Part shown: positions 7,072 to 16,371 of the stretch, in pieces | Layout of the letters: the number at the start of each line of letters is the position of its first letter | Numbering within the stretch: position 1 is the first letter of the stretch | Assembly: GCA_030447685.1 (NCBI GenBank) | Contig: JAUJOK010000015.1 | Span: 40,140-104,139 of the forward strand | Length of the DNA stretch: 64,000 bases | DNA from: Armatimonadaceae bacterium | Lineage (GTDB): Bacteria; Armatimonadota; Armatimonadia; Armatimonadales; Armatimonadaceae | Direction of reading: 5' to 3' | The notes under the pieces: model-generated | What the model was told of the DNA's origin: nothing | The model's input: the letters and a program-made list of their open reading frames with translations, nothing else | Databases searched by the model: none | Translations under genes and position numbers: made by a program

Positions 7072-10000
7072 ATGGCGATAAAACGCATCAGCCTCGACGG
7101 AAGCTGGCGGTTCCGGATCGAGGGTGAGGAGGAAGAGCGGACGATCCAGGTTCCCGCTCCCTGGGAATCACAGTTCCCGCACCTCGAAGGTCGTGCCGTC
7201 ACGGCCACGTACACGCGTACCGTAAAGATTCCCGCCGACTGGAAAACGAGCGTCGCGCGCCTGCATATCGGCGCGGCGGATTACTATAGCGAGGTATCCG
7301 TCAACGGCTATCTGGCGGGAACGCACGAGGGCGGCTATACGCCTTTCGATCTGGAGGTTCAGGAGTTTCTGCGCCCCGGCGAAGAAAACACCATATCCAT
7401 TCGCATTGCCGACGGCGCACCGGGCCGCTTCGTCACCGGCGCAGGCGATCTGACCCCGCAGGCGACTATCAACCCCGAAACCCACGCTCAGCAGGCGGCC
7501 CGCCCTTTCCCCTTCACGGAGATACCGCACGGAAAGCAGTCATGGTATTCGACGGTAGGCGGCTTGTGGCAAAGCGTCTATCTGGAGCGCCGCTCCGACT
7601 GCTACATCGAGAACGTCTTCGTCCGCCCCGACATCAGGCTCTCCGGAGCTTCCGTGCGCGTACGCCTCGCTCATCCGCCGCTGCGCGGCGATGAGTGGTC
7701 GGTGCGTCTGGTAGTCACGCCGCCCAAAGGCGCGGGCGCGGTTCCGCCGGTCGATCTGCCGGTGCCGGGCGCGCGGCAAAACATGATGAACCTGGCGCTT
7801 TCCCTTCCCGACCCGCTTCTCTGGGAGCCGGACGCCCCCCACCTCTACGGCCTGATTGTCGAACTGCGTCAGAAGGGTCAGCTACGGGACACGTTCACGA
7901 CCCGCTTCGGCATGCGCCAGATCGAGACCAGAGACGGCCAGATACTTTTGAACGGTCATCCGATCTTTATCGCGGGCGCGCTGGATCAGGATTTCTACCC
8001 CGGCACCATCTACACGCCGCCCTCCACGGCTTACCTGCGCGAACAGTTCCAGAAGGCCAAAGAGATGGGCCTGAACCTGCTGCGCTGCCATATCAAGACG
8101 CCGGACCCGCGCTACCTGGATTTGTGCGACGAGATGGGCCTGATGGTCTGGTACGAGATACCAAACTGGGCCATCCTGACCAAAAAAAGCGGGCGGCGCG
8201 GACGCGAGCATCTGGAAGCGATGCTGGAGCGCGATTACAACCACCCTTCGATCCTTATTCTGTCGGTGATGAACGAATCGTGGGGAATCAACCTGAGCGA
8301 GAAATGGCAGCGCGAGTGGCTGGTGGAGATGTTCGACTACGCCAAGGCGCTCGACCCGACGCGCCTGGTGGTGGACAACTCGGCCTGCGAAGGCAATTAC
8401 CACGTCAAAAGCGACATCGACGACTACCACATCTACTACTCCATCCCCGACCACGCGCAGTATTGGGCCGACTGGTGCGCGGATTTCGCCGCGCGTCCCG
8501 CCTGGACCTATACGCGCACGAACGATGCCCGGCGCACGTTCAAGGAAGCGCTGATTTTAAGCGAGTTCGGCAACTGGGGTCTGCCGAAACTGTCTCTGCT
8601 GCGGAAGTGCTACAACGGAAAGGAACCGCCCTGGTTCGCCAGCGGCGCGGGCGCAGCCCGACCCGAAGCCTGCGCCGAGCGCTTCACGCAGTACCGGCTC
8701 GACCGTGTTTTCGGTTCGTGGGACAAGATGGCCGAGGTAAGTCAGGAGCAGCAATTTCTGGCGCTGAAGTACGAGATCGAGACGATGCGACGGCACAGCG
8801 GCATCGTCGGCTATGTGATTACGGAACTGACCGACCTGCATTGGGAAAGCAACGGCCTGCTGGACATGTGCCGTAATCCCAAAGTATTCCACAAGCGTCT
8901 GGCATCGATTCAGGGACAGGACCTGCTTATCGTCGATGGGATTTCGCCCACCGTACCGGCGGCCACCGACGACGACTCCCCGCCGCGCCATAGCCGTGCG
9001 GCGTTCTGGGGGGGCGAGGACCTGACCTTGCCGGTTCGTTTGTCGCACTTTTCCCGCCTCCCATTGAGAGGCAGCAGTATCCAGTGGGAAGTGGAAGGAT
9101 TCGGCGATTTGACAGGCCGTCTCCCGATAGAAAACACGCCCCCCATCGGCACGAGTGCGGTGGGCGCGGTGTCGTTGCGGGTGCCGGACGTGCCGCGCGC
9201 ACGCGAAGTCACACTGCGTTTGCGCCTGCTGGACATAGACGGCAAGCAGATAACGGAAAACTACGAAACCCTTGCCTGGTTTCCCGCCGCCGCCCGTGAC
9301 ATCGATCTGCGTCCCGCCGTCTATGTCCATGATCCACTGGACATCCTGCCGAATGCGCGCACCGTTCTGCGCGATGCCGATGTTACGCTGGCGGAACATC
9401 TGGAGCCGGGCGTTATCTGTCTGGCCTCCGCCGCCGACGACAGGCTGTTGCGCTTCGTGCAGCGCGGCGGCGCGGCGCTGCTGCTGGCGCTGGAGCGCGA
9501 AAGCCTGCCGCGCACAACCAGCGGCCTGGCGAGTGTCGGGCGGGATAAGAACGGCTGGTGGGGCGACTGGTGCACCAACCTGAACTGGTTCCGTTCGGGC
9601 GGCGGGCGCAGCGGCGACAATCCCTGGGCGTCGCTGCCGCAGACACGGCAGTTCAACTTTACGTTCCAGGGCGTCGTCCCGAATCGCGTTCTTGTGGGAT
9701 GGGACGCCGCCGAAGACGCCGACGACATCCGGGCGGGGCTGTTTCTTGGCTGGGTTCGCTTCCCTGCCGCCCTCGCCGCCGGTTTCCGCTACGGTGAAGG
9801 CAAAGTGCTCGCCACCACCTTCGATCTGCTGCGCCGCGCCCCGCGCGACCCGGTCGCCCTGGTCATGCTCGGTGATCTGCTGCGGTTCGTCGCCTCCAAT
9901 CGGTTCACGCCTCGAAAAACCGTGGAGATGACCCGTGTCGAGCTGAGCCGCAGTCTGGTGCGCGCAGCGGACGAGGGCGGGACGGTCTGGCGCTACCGCA

Positions 10001-10485
10001 CCACGGAGCCAGATACAGGCTGGACGCAGCCGGATTTCGACGACCGGGGCTGGCGAACCGGGCGTGGCGGCTTCGGGCGCGGTGTCGAGCAGGCGCGGGC
10101 GCGCACTCGCTGGAACACCGCCGATATCTATCTGCGCCTCGCGGTAGAGGTGCCCGCTGAAGGCATCGCGCAGGCGTCGCTTCGCTACTTCCACGACGAC
10201 GATATGGAGGTGTTCGTCAACGGCGAACCCCTCTTCACCCGTCCCGGTTATGTGACGGATTATGAGGAGGTAACGCTCGCTCCCGATCAGGTCGCCCTTT
10301 TCAGGCCGGGCCGCAACGTCCTTGCCGTCCATTGCCGCAACCACTACGGCCCGCAGTTCGTGGACATCGGCATTACGTACGACGTGGGGGCAAAGACGCC
10401 GGAGCAGGCCGGTGAAAACGTCGCCGCATCCCCGATGATGGTGGCCCACCGCCGGGAAATGGTGCTGCAAACGACCGGCGGATAA
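7072..10485 (+). CDS. Glycoside hydrolase family 2 protein (beta-galactosidase/glucuronidase type)
   Basis: 1137 aa. An N-terminal sugar-binding jelly roll (ISLDGSWRFRIEG; EVSVNGYLAGTHEGGYTPF) is followed by an immunoglobulin-like domain and the GH2 TIM barrel. The acid/base Glu is E402 in LSVMNESWG and the nucleophile is E498 in LILSEFGNWG. GH2 enzymes remove beta-linked galactose, glucuronic acid or mannose with retention. Residues from about 640 on add a GATase-like/Ig-like region and a final jelly roll (FHDDDMEVFVNGEPLF) resembling carbohydrate-binding modules. There is no signal peptide, so it is probably cytosolic. Confidence 0.9.
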   Translation: MAIKRISLDGSWRFRIEGEEEERTIQVPAPWESQFPHLEGRAVTATYTRTVKIPADWKTSVARLHIGAADYYSEVSVNGYLAGTHEGGYTPFDLEVQEFLRPGEENTISIRIADGAPGRFVTGAGDLTPQATINPETHAQQAARPFPFTEIPHGKQSWYSTVGGLWQSVYLERRSDCYIENVFVRPDIRLSGASVRVRLAHPPLRGDEWSVRLVVTPPKGAGAVPPVDLPVPGARQNMMNLALSLPDPLLWEPDAPHLYGLIVELRQKGQLRDTFTTRFGMRQIETRDGQILLNGHPIFIAGALDQDFYPGTIYTPPSTAYLREQFQKAKEMGLNLLRCHIKTPDPRYLDLCDEMGLMVWYEIPNWAILTKKSGRRGREHLEAMLERDYNHPSILILSVMNESWGINLSEKWQREWLVEMFDYAKALDPTRLVVDNSACEGNYHVKSDIDDYHIYYSIPDHAQYWADWCADFAARPAWTYTRTNDARRTFKEALILSEFGNWGLPKLSLLRKCYNGKEPPWFASGAGAARPEACAERFTQYRLDRVFGSWDKMAEVSQEQQFLALKYEIETMRRHSGIVGYVITELTDLHWESNGLLDMCRNPKVFHKRLASIQGQDLLIVDGISPTVPAATDDDSPPRHSRAAFWGGEDLTLPVRLSHFSRLPLRGSSIQWEVEGFGDLTGRLPIENTPPIGTSAVGAVSLRVPDVPRAREVTLRLRLLDIDGKQITENYETLAWFPAAARDIDLRPAVYVHDPLDILPNARTVLRDADVTLAEHLEPGVICLASAADDRLLRFVQRGGAALLLALERESLPRTTSGLASVGRDKNGWWGDWCTNLNWFRSGGGRSGDNPWASLPQTRQFNFTFQGVVPNRVLVGWDAAEDADDIRAGLFLGWVRFPAALAAGFRYGEGKVLATTFDLLRRAPRDPVALVMLGDLLRFVASNRFTPRKTVEMTRVELSRSLVRAADEGGTVWRYRTTEPDTGWTQPDFDDRGWRTGRGGFGRGVEQARARTRWNTADIYLRLAVEVPAEGIAQASLRYFHDDDMEVFVNGEPLFTRPGYVTDYEEVTLAPDQVALFRPGRNVLAVHCRNHYGPQFVDIGITYDVGAKTPEQAGENVAASPMMVAHRREMVLQTTGG

Positions 10486-10523
10486 TGCGCGGCAGGCGCT
10501 TCATTGCCAGGGGGCGACAGGAA

Positions 10524-11087
10524 TCAGACTGCGTCCCGCACGGACGGCGGCACGGGCGTTATCTGCTCGGCGACATGAGCGGCCTCGGGATCGGCGACGA
10601 CGCGCCCGCCGCGCACTGTCGCGCCGATCACGATGCCCGCGCCGATAAGCACGAAGTTCTTGATAATATACTGCCCCTCCAGCGTCGGCACGAGCGGTGC
10701 GCGAGCGAAGGTTTCGGACGGAAAAAAGAAAAGCGGCAGCATCGTTCCCGGCATCTGCAAAAACAGCAGCAGCAGCGTCGCGCGTAAAAAGCGCCCCGTC
10801 AGCAGCCCCAGGCCGATGGCGCATTCCCAGGCGGCCAGCACCGGCACGCTGACTTCCGGCGGCACCAGCCCGAAGGTCAGCGTGCTGATCGTCCGCGCCG
10901 CCAGATTTTCGGCGGAACTGACCCCGGGAAAAAACTTGAGCACTCCGAACCAGAAGAAGACCACTCCCAGCGCTATTCGCGTCAGGGTGACGCCGTTATC
11001 GGCCATCCACCCGGTTATTCGCGCGTCCGCCGCGTCAAAAAGCAGGCGCAAACGCCCCATTTCCCAGTTCCCTTCTACGACAGGCAC
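10524..11087 (-). CDS. DoxX-like integral membrane protein
   Basis: 187 aa with four predicted membrane segments: LTRIALGVVFFWFGVLKFF, PVLAAWECAIGLGLLTG, LLLLFLQMPGTMLPLFFF and IIKNFVLIGAGIVIGA. This is the DoxX/DUF417 arrangement. Family members are linked to thiol or sulfur redox stress and electron transfer in membranes, but the reaction is not established. An internal ATG at 11060 may be the true start, because the first nine residues lack family character. It is convergent with the GH2 gene, with only 38 bases between stops. Confidence 0.75.
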   Translation of the reverse strand: MPVVEGNWEMGRLRLLFDAADARITGWMADNGVTLTRIALGVVFFWFGVLKFFPGVSSAENLAARTISTLTFGLVPPEVSVPVLAAWECAIGLGLLTGRFLRATLLLLFLQMPGTMLPLFFFPSETFARAPLVPTLEGQYIIKNFVLIGAGIVIGATVRGGRVVADPEAAHVAEQITPVPPSVRDAV

Positions 11088-11203
11088 AAGCGGCTGCGGT
11101 TCGCGCTATTGCCGTCCCTCACCCACAGCGTGCGGCAGACCCACAGCACCCGAATCCCCCGCCGACGATAATGATGCACAGGCGGCTTCCTTTGATTCGT
11201 GTT

Positions 11204-12016
11204 TCAGCGACTATGTTTTACCGGCTGTCTGTACGGGCGGTTCCAGCGCACGGTCTTGATGCGACGGATTGGCTTTCCCCGTTCATCCGTCAGCAGTGCT
11301 TCGTATCGGCTTCCGGCAAGCGGTTTCCTGCGCAGACCCAGTTTCGCCAGTCCACGGGAGGCGAAGTCACGCACCGGATAGCGGATCTCTTCCATGACGC
11401 AGTCTGCCGTATATCGCTCGTAAGGGTCATTCAGGCAGGCGAGAAGCGTTGTCTTTATCTCTGCCTTTGTTTTTGCGGATAACGGCGGGCCGGGTGGCCG
11501 GGGATGCAGACGCCCGGGAGCATCCGCCGGTTCCACCAGTTCCGACAGCGCCGAGACGGCGACGGACCGAACATCACCAATGGGGTGGCGGCGCGCGATA
11601 CGCCGCAAAGGGGATATTTCGGCGGGCTGCCCGGTCAGACCCAACGCCACGGTCAGAAGGTCACGCAGACGCGGGTCTGTCGCTGCGTTCCGCGCCCGCC
11701 GAAGCGCCTGAGGATCGCGCACTCCGGGATAGGAAAGTCCCATCGCCAGCGCCGCCTGAATAGTACCGGAATCTATATGCCGCGCTCCGTAGGAATGGGA
11801 CGGCTGGCGCGGCGTCGGGTGAGCGAGTTCCTGCTGCAAATAGGAAACGCCGCGCGCGATGCGCTGGGCGGCGGGCAGGGGGCTGTCTTTCCGCAGCCAG
11901 TGCGCGCGCTGGAGACGGCTCATCGCCTCGCTGGGCGCGGCGCGCGCAGGAAGCAACAGGCTAAGAGATGCCGTGACTACGGCTGCAATGAGGCTGCCCG
12001 ACAGTGGCTTTGCCAT
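11204..12016 (-). CDS. Secreted HEAT-repeat-like protein
   Basis: 270 aa. An N-terminal signal peptide is visible (LIAAVVTASLSLLLPARAAP), so export is expected. The middle holds two or three HEAT-like helical repeats, for example PRLRDLLTVALGLTGQPAEI and GDVRSVAVSALSELVEP. The C-terminus is Arg/Lys-rich. HEAT repeats bind proteins; no catalytic motif is seen. It starts 28 bases after the zwf stop on the same strand, so it may ride on the pentose phosphate transcript. No specific function can be given. Confidence 0.6.
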   Translation of the reverse strand: MAKPLSGSLIAAVVTASLSLLLPARAAPSEAMSRLQRAHWLRKDSPLPAAQRIARGVSYLQQELAHPTPRQPSHSYGARHIDSGTIQAALAMGLSYPGVRDPQALRRARNAATDPRLRDLLTVALGLTGQPAEISPLRRIARRHPIGDVRSVAVSALSELVEPADAPGRLHPRPPGPPLSAKTKAEIKTTLLACLNDPYERYTADCVMEEIRYPVRDFASRGLAKLGLRRKPLAGSRYEALLTDERGKPIRRIKTVRWNRPYRQPVKHSR

Positions 12017-12043
12017 CAGCCTATTTCCTTTCTGCTCCTGCGG

Positions 12044-13504
12044 CTACGGCTCACGCCACTCGCGGCCCTCGCCCAGCAGATCGTTCGCTTTGGCCGGTCC
12101 CCAGGTTCCTTTGAAATACGGGTGGACATCGGCGGGACGGTCGCGCCAGGCGGCCAGGATCGGCGTGAGCAGGTTCCACGCCTCCTCCACCTCGTCGCCG
12201 CGCGCGAACAGCGAAGCGTCGCCGCGTATCGCGTCCAGCAGCAGCCGCTCGTAGGCGTCGGCGATGGGCGCGTTGGGAAAGGCCTCTTTATAGGTAAACT
12301 CCATGTCCACCGGCTTCAGGCGCATCGCCGGTCCCGGCTCCTTCGCCCCGACCTGAAGGAAGATGCCTTCGTTGGGCTGGACGCGGATCACCAGAACATT
12401 GGGCCGCGCGCCCTGCAAATGCGCGAAAAGCACCTGCGGAATCGGCTTGAACGTGACTGCGACCTCGGTGACGCGGTGCGGCAGATATTTGCCCGCCCGC
12501 AGAAAGAACGGCGTGCCGCCCCACCGCCAGTTATCCAGTTGAAGGCGCAGCGCCGCATAGGTTTCCGTAGCCGATTCGGGCGGAACGCCCTCTTCCGCGC
12601 GGTAGCCATCGTACTGCCCGCGCACGGTGGCGTGCGGCATCTGGTCCGGGGACAGCGGGCGAATGGCGCGCAGAACCTTTACTTTTTCATCGCGCACCGC
12701 GTGGGCGTCCAGGGCGACCGGCGGCTCCATCGCCACCAGCGAGAGAATCTGGAGTGCGTGGTTCTGGAGCATATCGCGGGCGATACCCGCTTCGTTGAAG
12801 TAGCCGCCTCGCCCCTCCACCCCGATGTTTTCCGCGACCGTTATCTGCACATGATCGATAAAGTTGCGGTTCCAGAGCGGCTCGAAAAGCTCGTTGGCGA
12901 AGCGGAACACGAGGATGTTTTGCACCGTCTCCTTGCCCAGATAGTGATCGATGCGGTAAACCTGATCCTCGGAAAAGCGGCGCAGGATAGTGTGATTCAG
13001 CCGCCGGGCGGTGTCGATGTCATAGCCGAAGGGTTTTTCCACAATGACGCGCGCCCAGTTCCCGCAGCCCTCTTTGACCTGCGACAGCTTCGCCTTGCCC
13101 AGATGCTCAATAACCATCTCGTACTGTTCCGGCGGGATGGCGAGATAGTACAGGTGATTGCAGGGCATTCCCCGCTCGGCGTCCATCGCTTCCAGACGCT
13201 GCGCCAGGGCGGCGTAGCCTTCGTCATTGTCGAACTCGCCGCGCTGGTAGAAGCAGAGCGCGGCGAACTCGCGCCACCTGTCATCGTTTGTGGGAAGATC
13301 GGGCGCGTGCTTTTCGATGGACGCCTTCAGGTCGCTGCGAAAAACCTCGTCATCTTTATCGCGGCGCGCGTAGGCCAGGATCGTGAACTGCGCGGGCAGC
13401 AGCCCCTCACGAAACAGGGCATAGAGCGCCGGGCCAAGTTTACGCTGGGTCAGGTCGCCGGTCGCGCCGAACAAGACGAAGGTACAGGGATCGAGGCTAT
13501 TCAC
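12044..13504 (-). CDS. zwf: Glucose-6-phosphate dehydrogenase (copy A)
   Basis: Oxidises glucose-6-phosphate to 6-phosphogluconolactone with NADP+. 486 aa, standard length. Motifs: [14 protein letters not shown] (nucleotide-binding loop), the active-site [21 protein letters not shown] with catalytic His, and VEKPFGYD. A second, diverged zwf lies 2.9 kb upstream on the same strand, with gnd beyond it. This copy keeps the classical KETVQN active-site sequence, whereas copy B has KDAVQD. Confidence 0.96.
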   Translation of the reverse strand: MNSLDPCTFVLFGATGDLTQRKLGPALYALFREGLLPAQFTILAYARRDKDDEVFRSDLKASIEKHAPDLPTNDDRWREFAALCFYQRGEFDNDEGYAALAQRLEAMDAERGMPCNHLYYLAIPPEQYEMVIEHLGKAKLSQVKEGCGNWARVIVEKPFGYDIDTARRLNHTILRRFSEDQVYRIDHYLGKETVQNILVFRFANELFEPLWNRNFIDHVQITVAENIGVEGRGGYFNEAGIARDMLQNHALQILSLVAMEPPVALDAHAVRDEKVKVLRAIRPLSPDQMPHATVRGQYDGYRAEEGVPPESATETYAALRLQLDNWRWGGTPFFLRAGKYLPHRVTEVAVTFKPIPQVLFAHLQGARPNVLVIRVQPNEGIFLQVGAKEPGPAMRLKPVDMEFTYKEAFPNAPIADAYERLLLDAIRGDASLFARGDEVEEAWNLLTPILAAWRDRPADVHPYFKGTWGPAKANDLLGEGREWREP

Positions 13505-13570
13505 GAGAAAAGTCTCCGTTTTCCAGACGGGGCAGTCGGCGGCAGGCCCACTATAGACCGCCCCTTTCTG

Positions 13571-16306
13571 TTATTGTACCTCCGCCGTCGAACCGAGAGC
13601 GTCCAGCAGCGATAATGCCCTGTCTACGGGCATCTCACTCAGGTCGAGCACCACCCCTTCCCAGCCTTTGTTCTGGGCGCTCAATGCCTTGTTCAAAAAC
13701 AGGGCAAAGTCCGGCGCAGTATCGGCGGCAGGCTTACCTTCCGGCCCGTAGCCGCCGGTGGGCGTTATCACCCAGCGGAGCGGGTTGACACTGATAAGCG
13801 TGCGCCGCGCCTGTGTTTTCGCCTGCTGCGTCAGCGGATCGAAGGCGCACATGCCCTCGGCGGCACCAGGCAGCCGGTCAGGCGCAATCCATTCGCCGTA
13901 CCAGCCGGGGTTGAGTCGTGGGTGGGAACGGTCGTCGATAAGCAGAGGCAGGTCAGGCTTGGCAGCCCGCGCCGCCGTGAAAAGCTCCCGCATTAGAGCG
14001 GCGTTCGCTTGACGGCGGAAAGCGTCCCAGGCTTGCAGAAGAGAATCATCGCCTCCGAAGCCGCCAGAACCCTGGATGATGACAAAAGAACCCACGCCGT
14101 CATTGCTGCCGATACGATGACTTCGAGGCCGAGGCGAGAAGAACGGCAAAGTGACATCCGCGCCGCTGAGGCCGCCGCGCGTCCGCAGATCGACCGGATC
14201 AACGCCGTGCTGCCGCAGAAAAGCGATGCGCGCTTCCGGCGTGTAGCCGAACTCTCTGCCCGTGGGATAATAGTCCGAGCCGGTATAGCCGGGCGCGGCG
14301 GTATCGCGCAGAACCAGACCGGCGAGGCCCGGCGCAGCGGCGAGTTCAGTAATGCGCTGTTTCAGCGCCGCCGACACGGCGGGCGCATCGGGCCGCAGCC
14401 AATCGCCGGGCCGCAGAAACGCTTCCTTCTGCCAGGCGAATATCCCGGTGGCCGGGGAGGCCGCGCTGCGGGCCGCATAGGCGGAGCCGGTTTCACCGAA
14501 GATATTCCTGTCCTGACTCTCCGGGGAGGCGTCGGGGGCAGGCGGCGTGAGCAGAAGCGGCAGCACGGCCAGCACGGAAACCTTGTTTTCTTTACCGGCG
14601 CGAACGGCGGCGCTCAGATAGGTGTCGCCGCCGCCCGACGGCGGCACCTCCACCCAGAGATGGGTGAGACCCCGCCTGTGGGCTTCGGTAGCGGCCCGAA
14701 CCGCCTCTTCGGCGCTTTTGGGCGCGACATACGCGGCGCGGGACGCAAACGAGGCAAGCAGCGCCGGGAGCGGCGCGGGTTCCGCTGCGGAATTGGCGGG
14801 GCGAAGCGGCGCAGCCCGCGTTCCACCGCCCGAAAAACCACTGTCGCCTGCGGGACCGATCCCCGGAACAATAAAGGAAAGAAGCAGTTTCCCTTCCAGC
14901 CAGACCCGGTCGCCCCGCACAGCGTAACTGGGCCAATCGCGGCTTTCTTCCTGATGCTCCCGGTCTATCTGGTTTATCGCCGCCACGGCCTCGCCGATCA
15001 CCGTCCGGTAAACGGGCGGCAGGTCGGCGGGAGAGGCAGCGTATTTTTTGCCGTCTCCCCGGCTGAAACTGGGAACGACCTCACGCGCCAGTTCCGGGCC
15101 GAGCGCCATCGGGTAATCCGGCGCAAATCCGATGTACTGAAGCGGCTGCGCGGCGGCGATACGCGCATCGGCCTCCTCGCGCATCTCCCGCACTTTCGCG
15201 GCGGCATCCGTGAGCCATTCATAGAGCCGGGCGGAGCGCGTTCCGATTCCCTCGATGTCATCCGTGAGTACGAAGGCGGGGGGCGCATTCCCCGCTGCAT
15301 CAAGCCTGCGGAAGGTTCCGGTCACGGCCAGACACAGCGCCTCCAGCACGTCGCCCGCCCGCGCCGATTCTCCCCGCGTCCACACCGGCAGGGTCGCCAG
15401 CCGGGCGTCGGCGTGCAGCTCCAGGCGCGCGGCCTGCCCGACTCGCTTCACCATGTCGCCGACCGTGGCAGCGTCCGCGAGCGAAACGGTCGAAGCGAGC
15501 GCGGGCGTATCGAACGGCAGATGGCCGGGCTTAAGGCGGTTCGGCGCTTCCTGCGTCAACGCGACGCCGTAGGTTCCTGCAGCGGGCGCAGCCGGTTCGG
15601 AAAAGACGTAATGCCCCTCCACGCCGGACGGGCCGAATACACCCGTCTCATGCTTGACAACGTGGTTGACGCGATTGGCTGAGGGAAGCCAGAAGGCCAC
15701 CACACGGTTCAAACGCAGCCGTACCCCGGCGCGCTCCGCCGCCGAAAGTGCCACCGGTTTCTCGTTTTCAAATTCGCGGCCCGAGATTGCTTTCCGTACC
15801 TGAAACGGCTGGGGCAGAAGCGACTGAAACAGGGCGCGCTGGTCGTCGGTTCGCAGGTCGTTCAGTCCAATCCCGCTCGCACTGCCCAGCAAGCGCCACT
15901 GGGACGCCGTGAGCAGGGATTGGAAAAGTCGCAGGCGCTCCTCGCGCGCCAGCCCGGTGGTCAGGTCCGGCTTACCGGGTTTAGTGTTCAGCACGGTCAT
16001 GGTCGGCGGAACCAGAACCGTGACGGTGCCGAGCCGCATGATCTTGCGGTCGAAGGCGGCGGCAACGTCGCGGAGCGGGATATGTCCGTTGCGGGAAGGT
16101 ACGAGCGGCACCGGAGGTTTGAGGCCGTTCTCCGGCAGGACCGCGAGCAGAACCCGGTCGTCAGCGGGAACGAATTCCAGCGCCTGCGCCATCGTCTCGA
16201 TAGGACGCGAGGCTGGCGCGGCGGTCGTCGGGGCGGTTTCCTGCGCCCGAACGGCGGCGCTTCCCAGCATCAGCGCCAGGGCGAGAACGAGGGCACGGGG
16301 CATCAT
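13571..16306 (-). CDS. Secreted 911-aa protein of unknown function, C-terminal barrel-like region
   Basis: A clear signal peptide (MMPRALVLALALMLGSAAVRAQ) predicts export. About residues 30-330 have short beta/alpha segments with LPENGLKPPVPLV and LRDVAAAFDRKI, resembling secretin/STN-like or FecR-like modules only weakly. Residues from about 520 on suggest a TIM-barrel glycosidase fold: RGLTHLWVEVP, VSVLAVLPLLL, GLAGLVLRDTAAPGYTGSDY and DLPLLIDDRSHPRLNPGWYGEW. This is an inference from pattern, not a family match. It sits between two zwf genes on the same strand (65-66-base gaps), an odd place for a secreted protein. Confidence 0.6.
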   Translation of the reverse strand: MMPRALVLALALMLGSAAVRAQETAPTTAAPASRPIETMAQALEFVPADDRVLLAVLPENGLKPPVPLVPSRNGHIPLRDVAAAFDRKIMRLGTVTVLVPPTMTVLNTKPGKPDLTTGLAREERLRLFQSLLTASQWRLLGSASGIGLNDLRTDDQRALFQSLLPQPFQVRKAISGREFENEKPVALSAAERAGVRLRLNRVVAFWLPSANRVNHVVKHETGVFGPSGVEGHYVFSEPAAPAAGTYGVALTQEAPNRLKPGHLPFDTPALASTVSLADAATVGDMVKRVGQAARLELHADARLATLPVWTRGESARAGDVLEALCLAVTGTFRRLDAAGNAPPAFVLTDDIEGIGTRSARLYEWLTDAAAKVREMREEADARIAAAQPLQYIGFAPDYPMALGPELAREVVPSFSRGDGKKYAASPADLPPVYRTVIGEAVAAINQIDREHQEESRDWPSYAVRGDRVWLEGKLLLSFIVPGIGPAGDSGFSGGGTRAAPLRPANSAAEPAPLPALLASFASRAAYVAPKSAEEAVRAATEAHRRGLTHLWVEVPPSGGGDTYLSAAVRAGKENKVSVLAVLPLLLTPPAPDASPESQDRNIFGETGSAYAARSAASPATGIFAWQKEAFLRPGDWLRPDAPAVSAALKQRITELAAAPGLAGLVLRDTAAPGYTGSDYYPTGREFGYTPEARIAFLRQHGVDPVDLRTRGGLSGADVTLPFFSPRPRSHRIGSNDGVGSFVIIQGSGGFGGDDSLLQAWDAFRRQANAALMRELFTAARAAKPDLPLLIDDRSHPRLNPGWYGEWIAPDRLPGAAEGMCAFDPLTQQAKTQARRTLISVNPLRWVITPTGGYGPEGKPAADTAPDFALFLNKALSAQNKGWEGVVLDLSEMPVDRALSLLDALGSTAEVQ

Positions 16307-16371
16307 CGGCGTGTCTCCTTGGTGCCCGGCCTGCGGGCTGCCCCTATTTTACGAGAACCGGCAGGCCGGTG

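Noticed and set aside
8557..10470. 637-aa reverse-strand open frame opposite GH2
   Set aside because: High-GC shadow frame; no recognisable domain and the plus strand encodes conserved GH2 motifs.
11504..13615. 703-aa plus-strand open frame opposite zwf
   Set aside because: Antisense shadow of the HEAT and zwf genes; composition is typical of a GC-rich complementary frame.
14009..15682. 557-aa plus-strand open frame opposite the secreted 911-aa gene
   Set aside because: Arg/Gly-rich shadow without family motifs; the minus-strand frame has a clean signal peptide and spans further.
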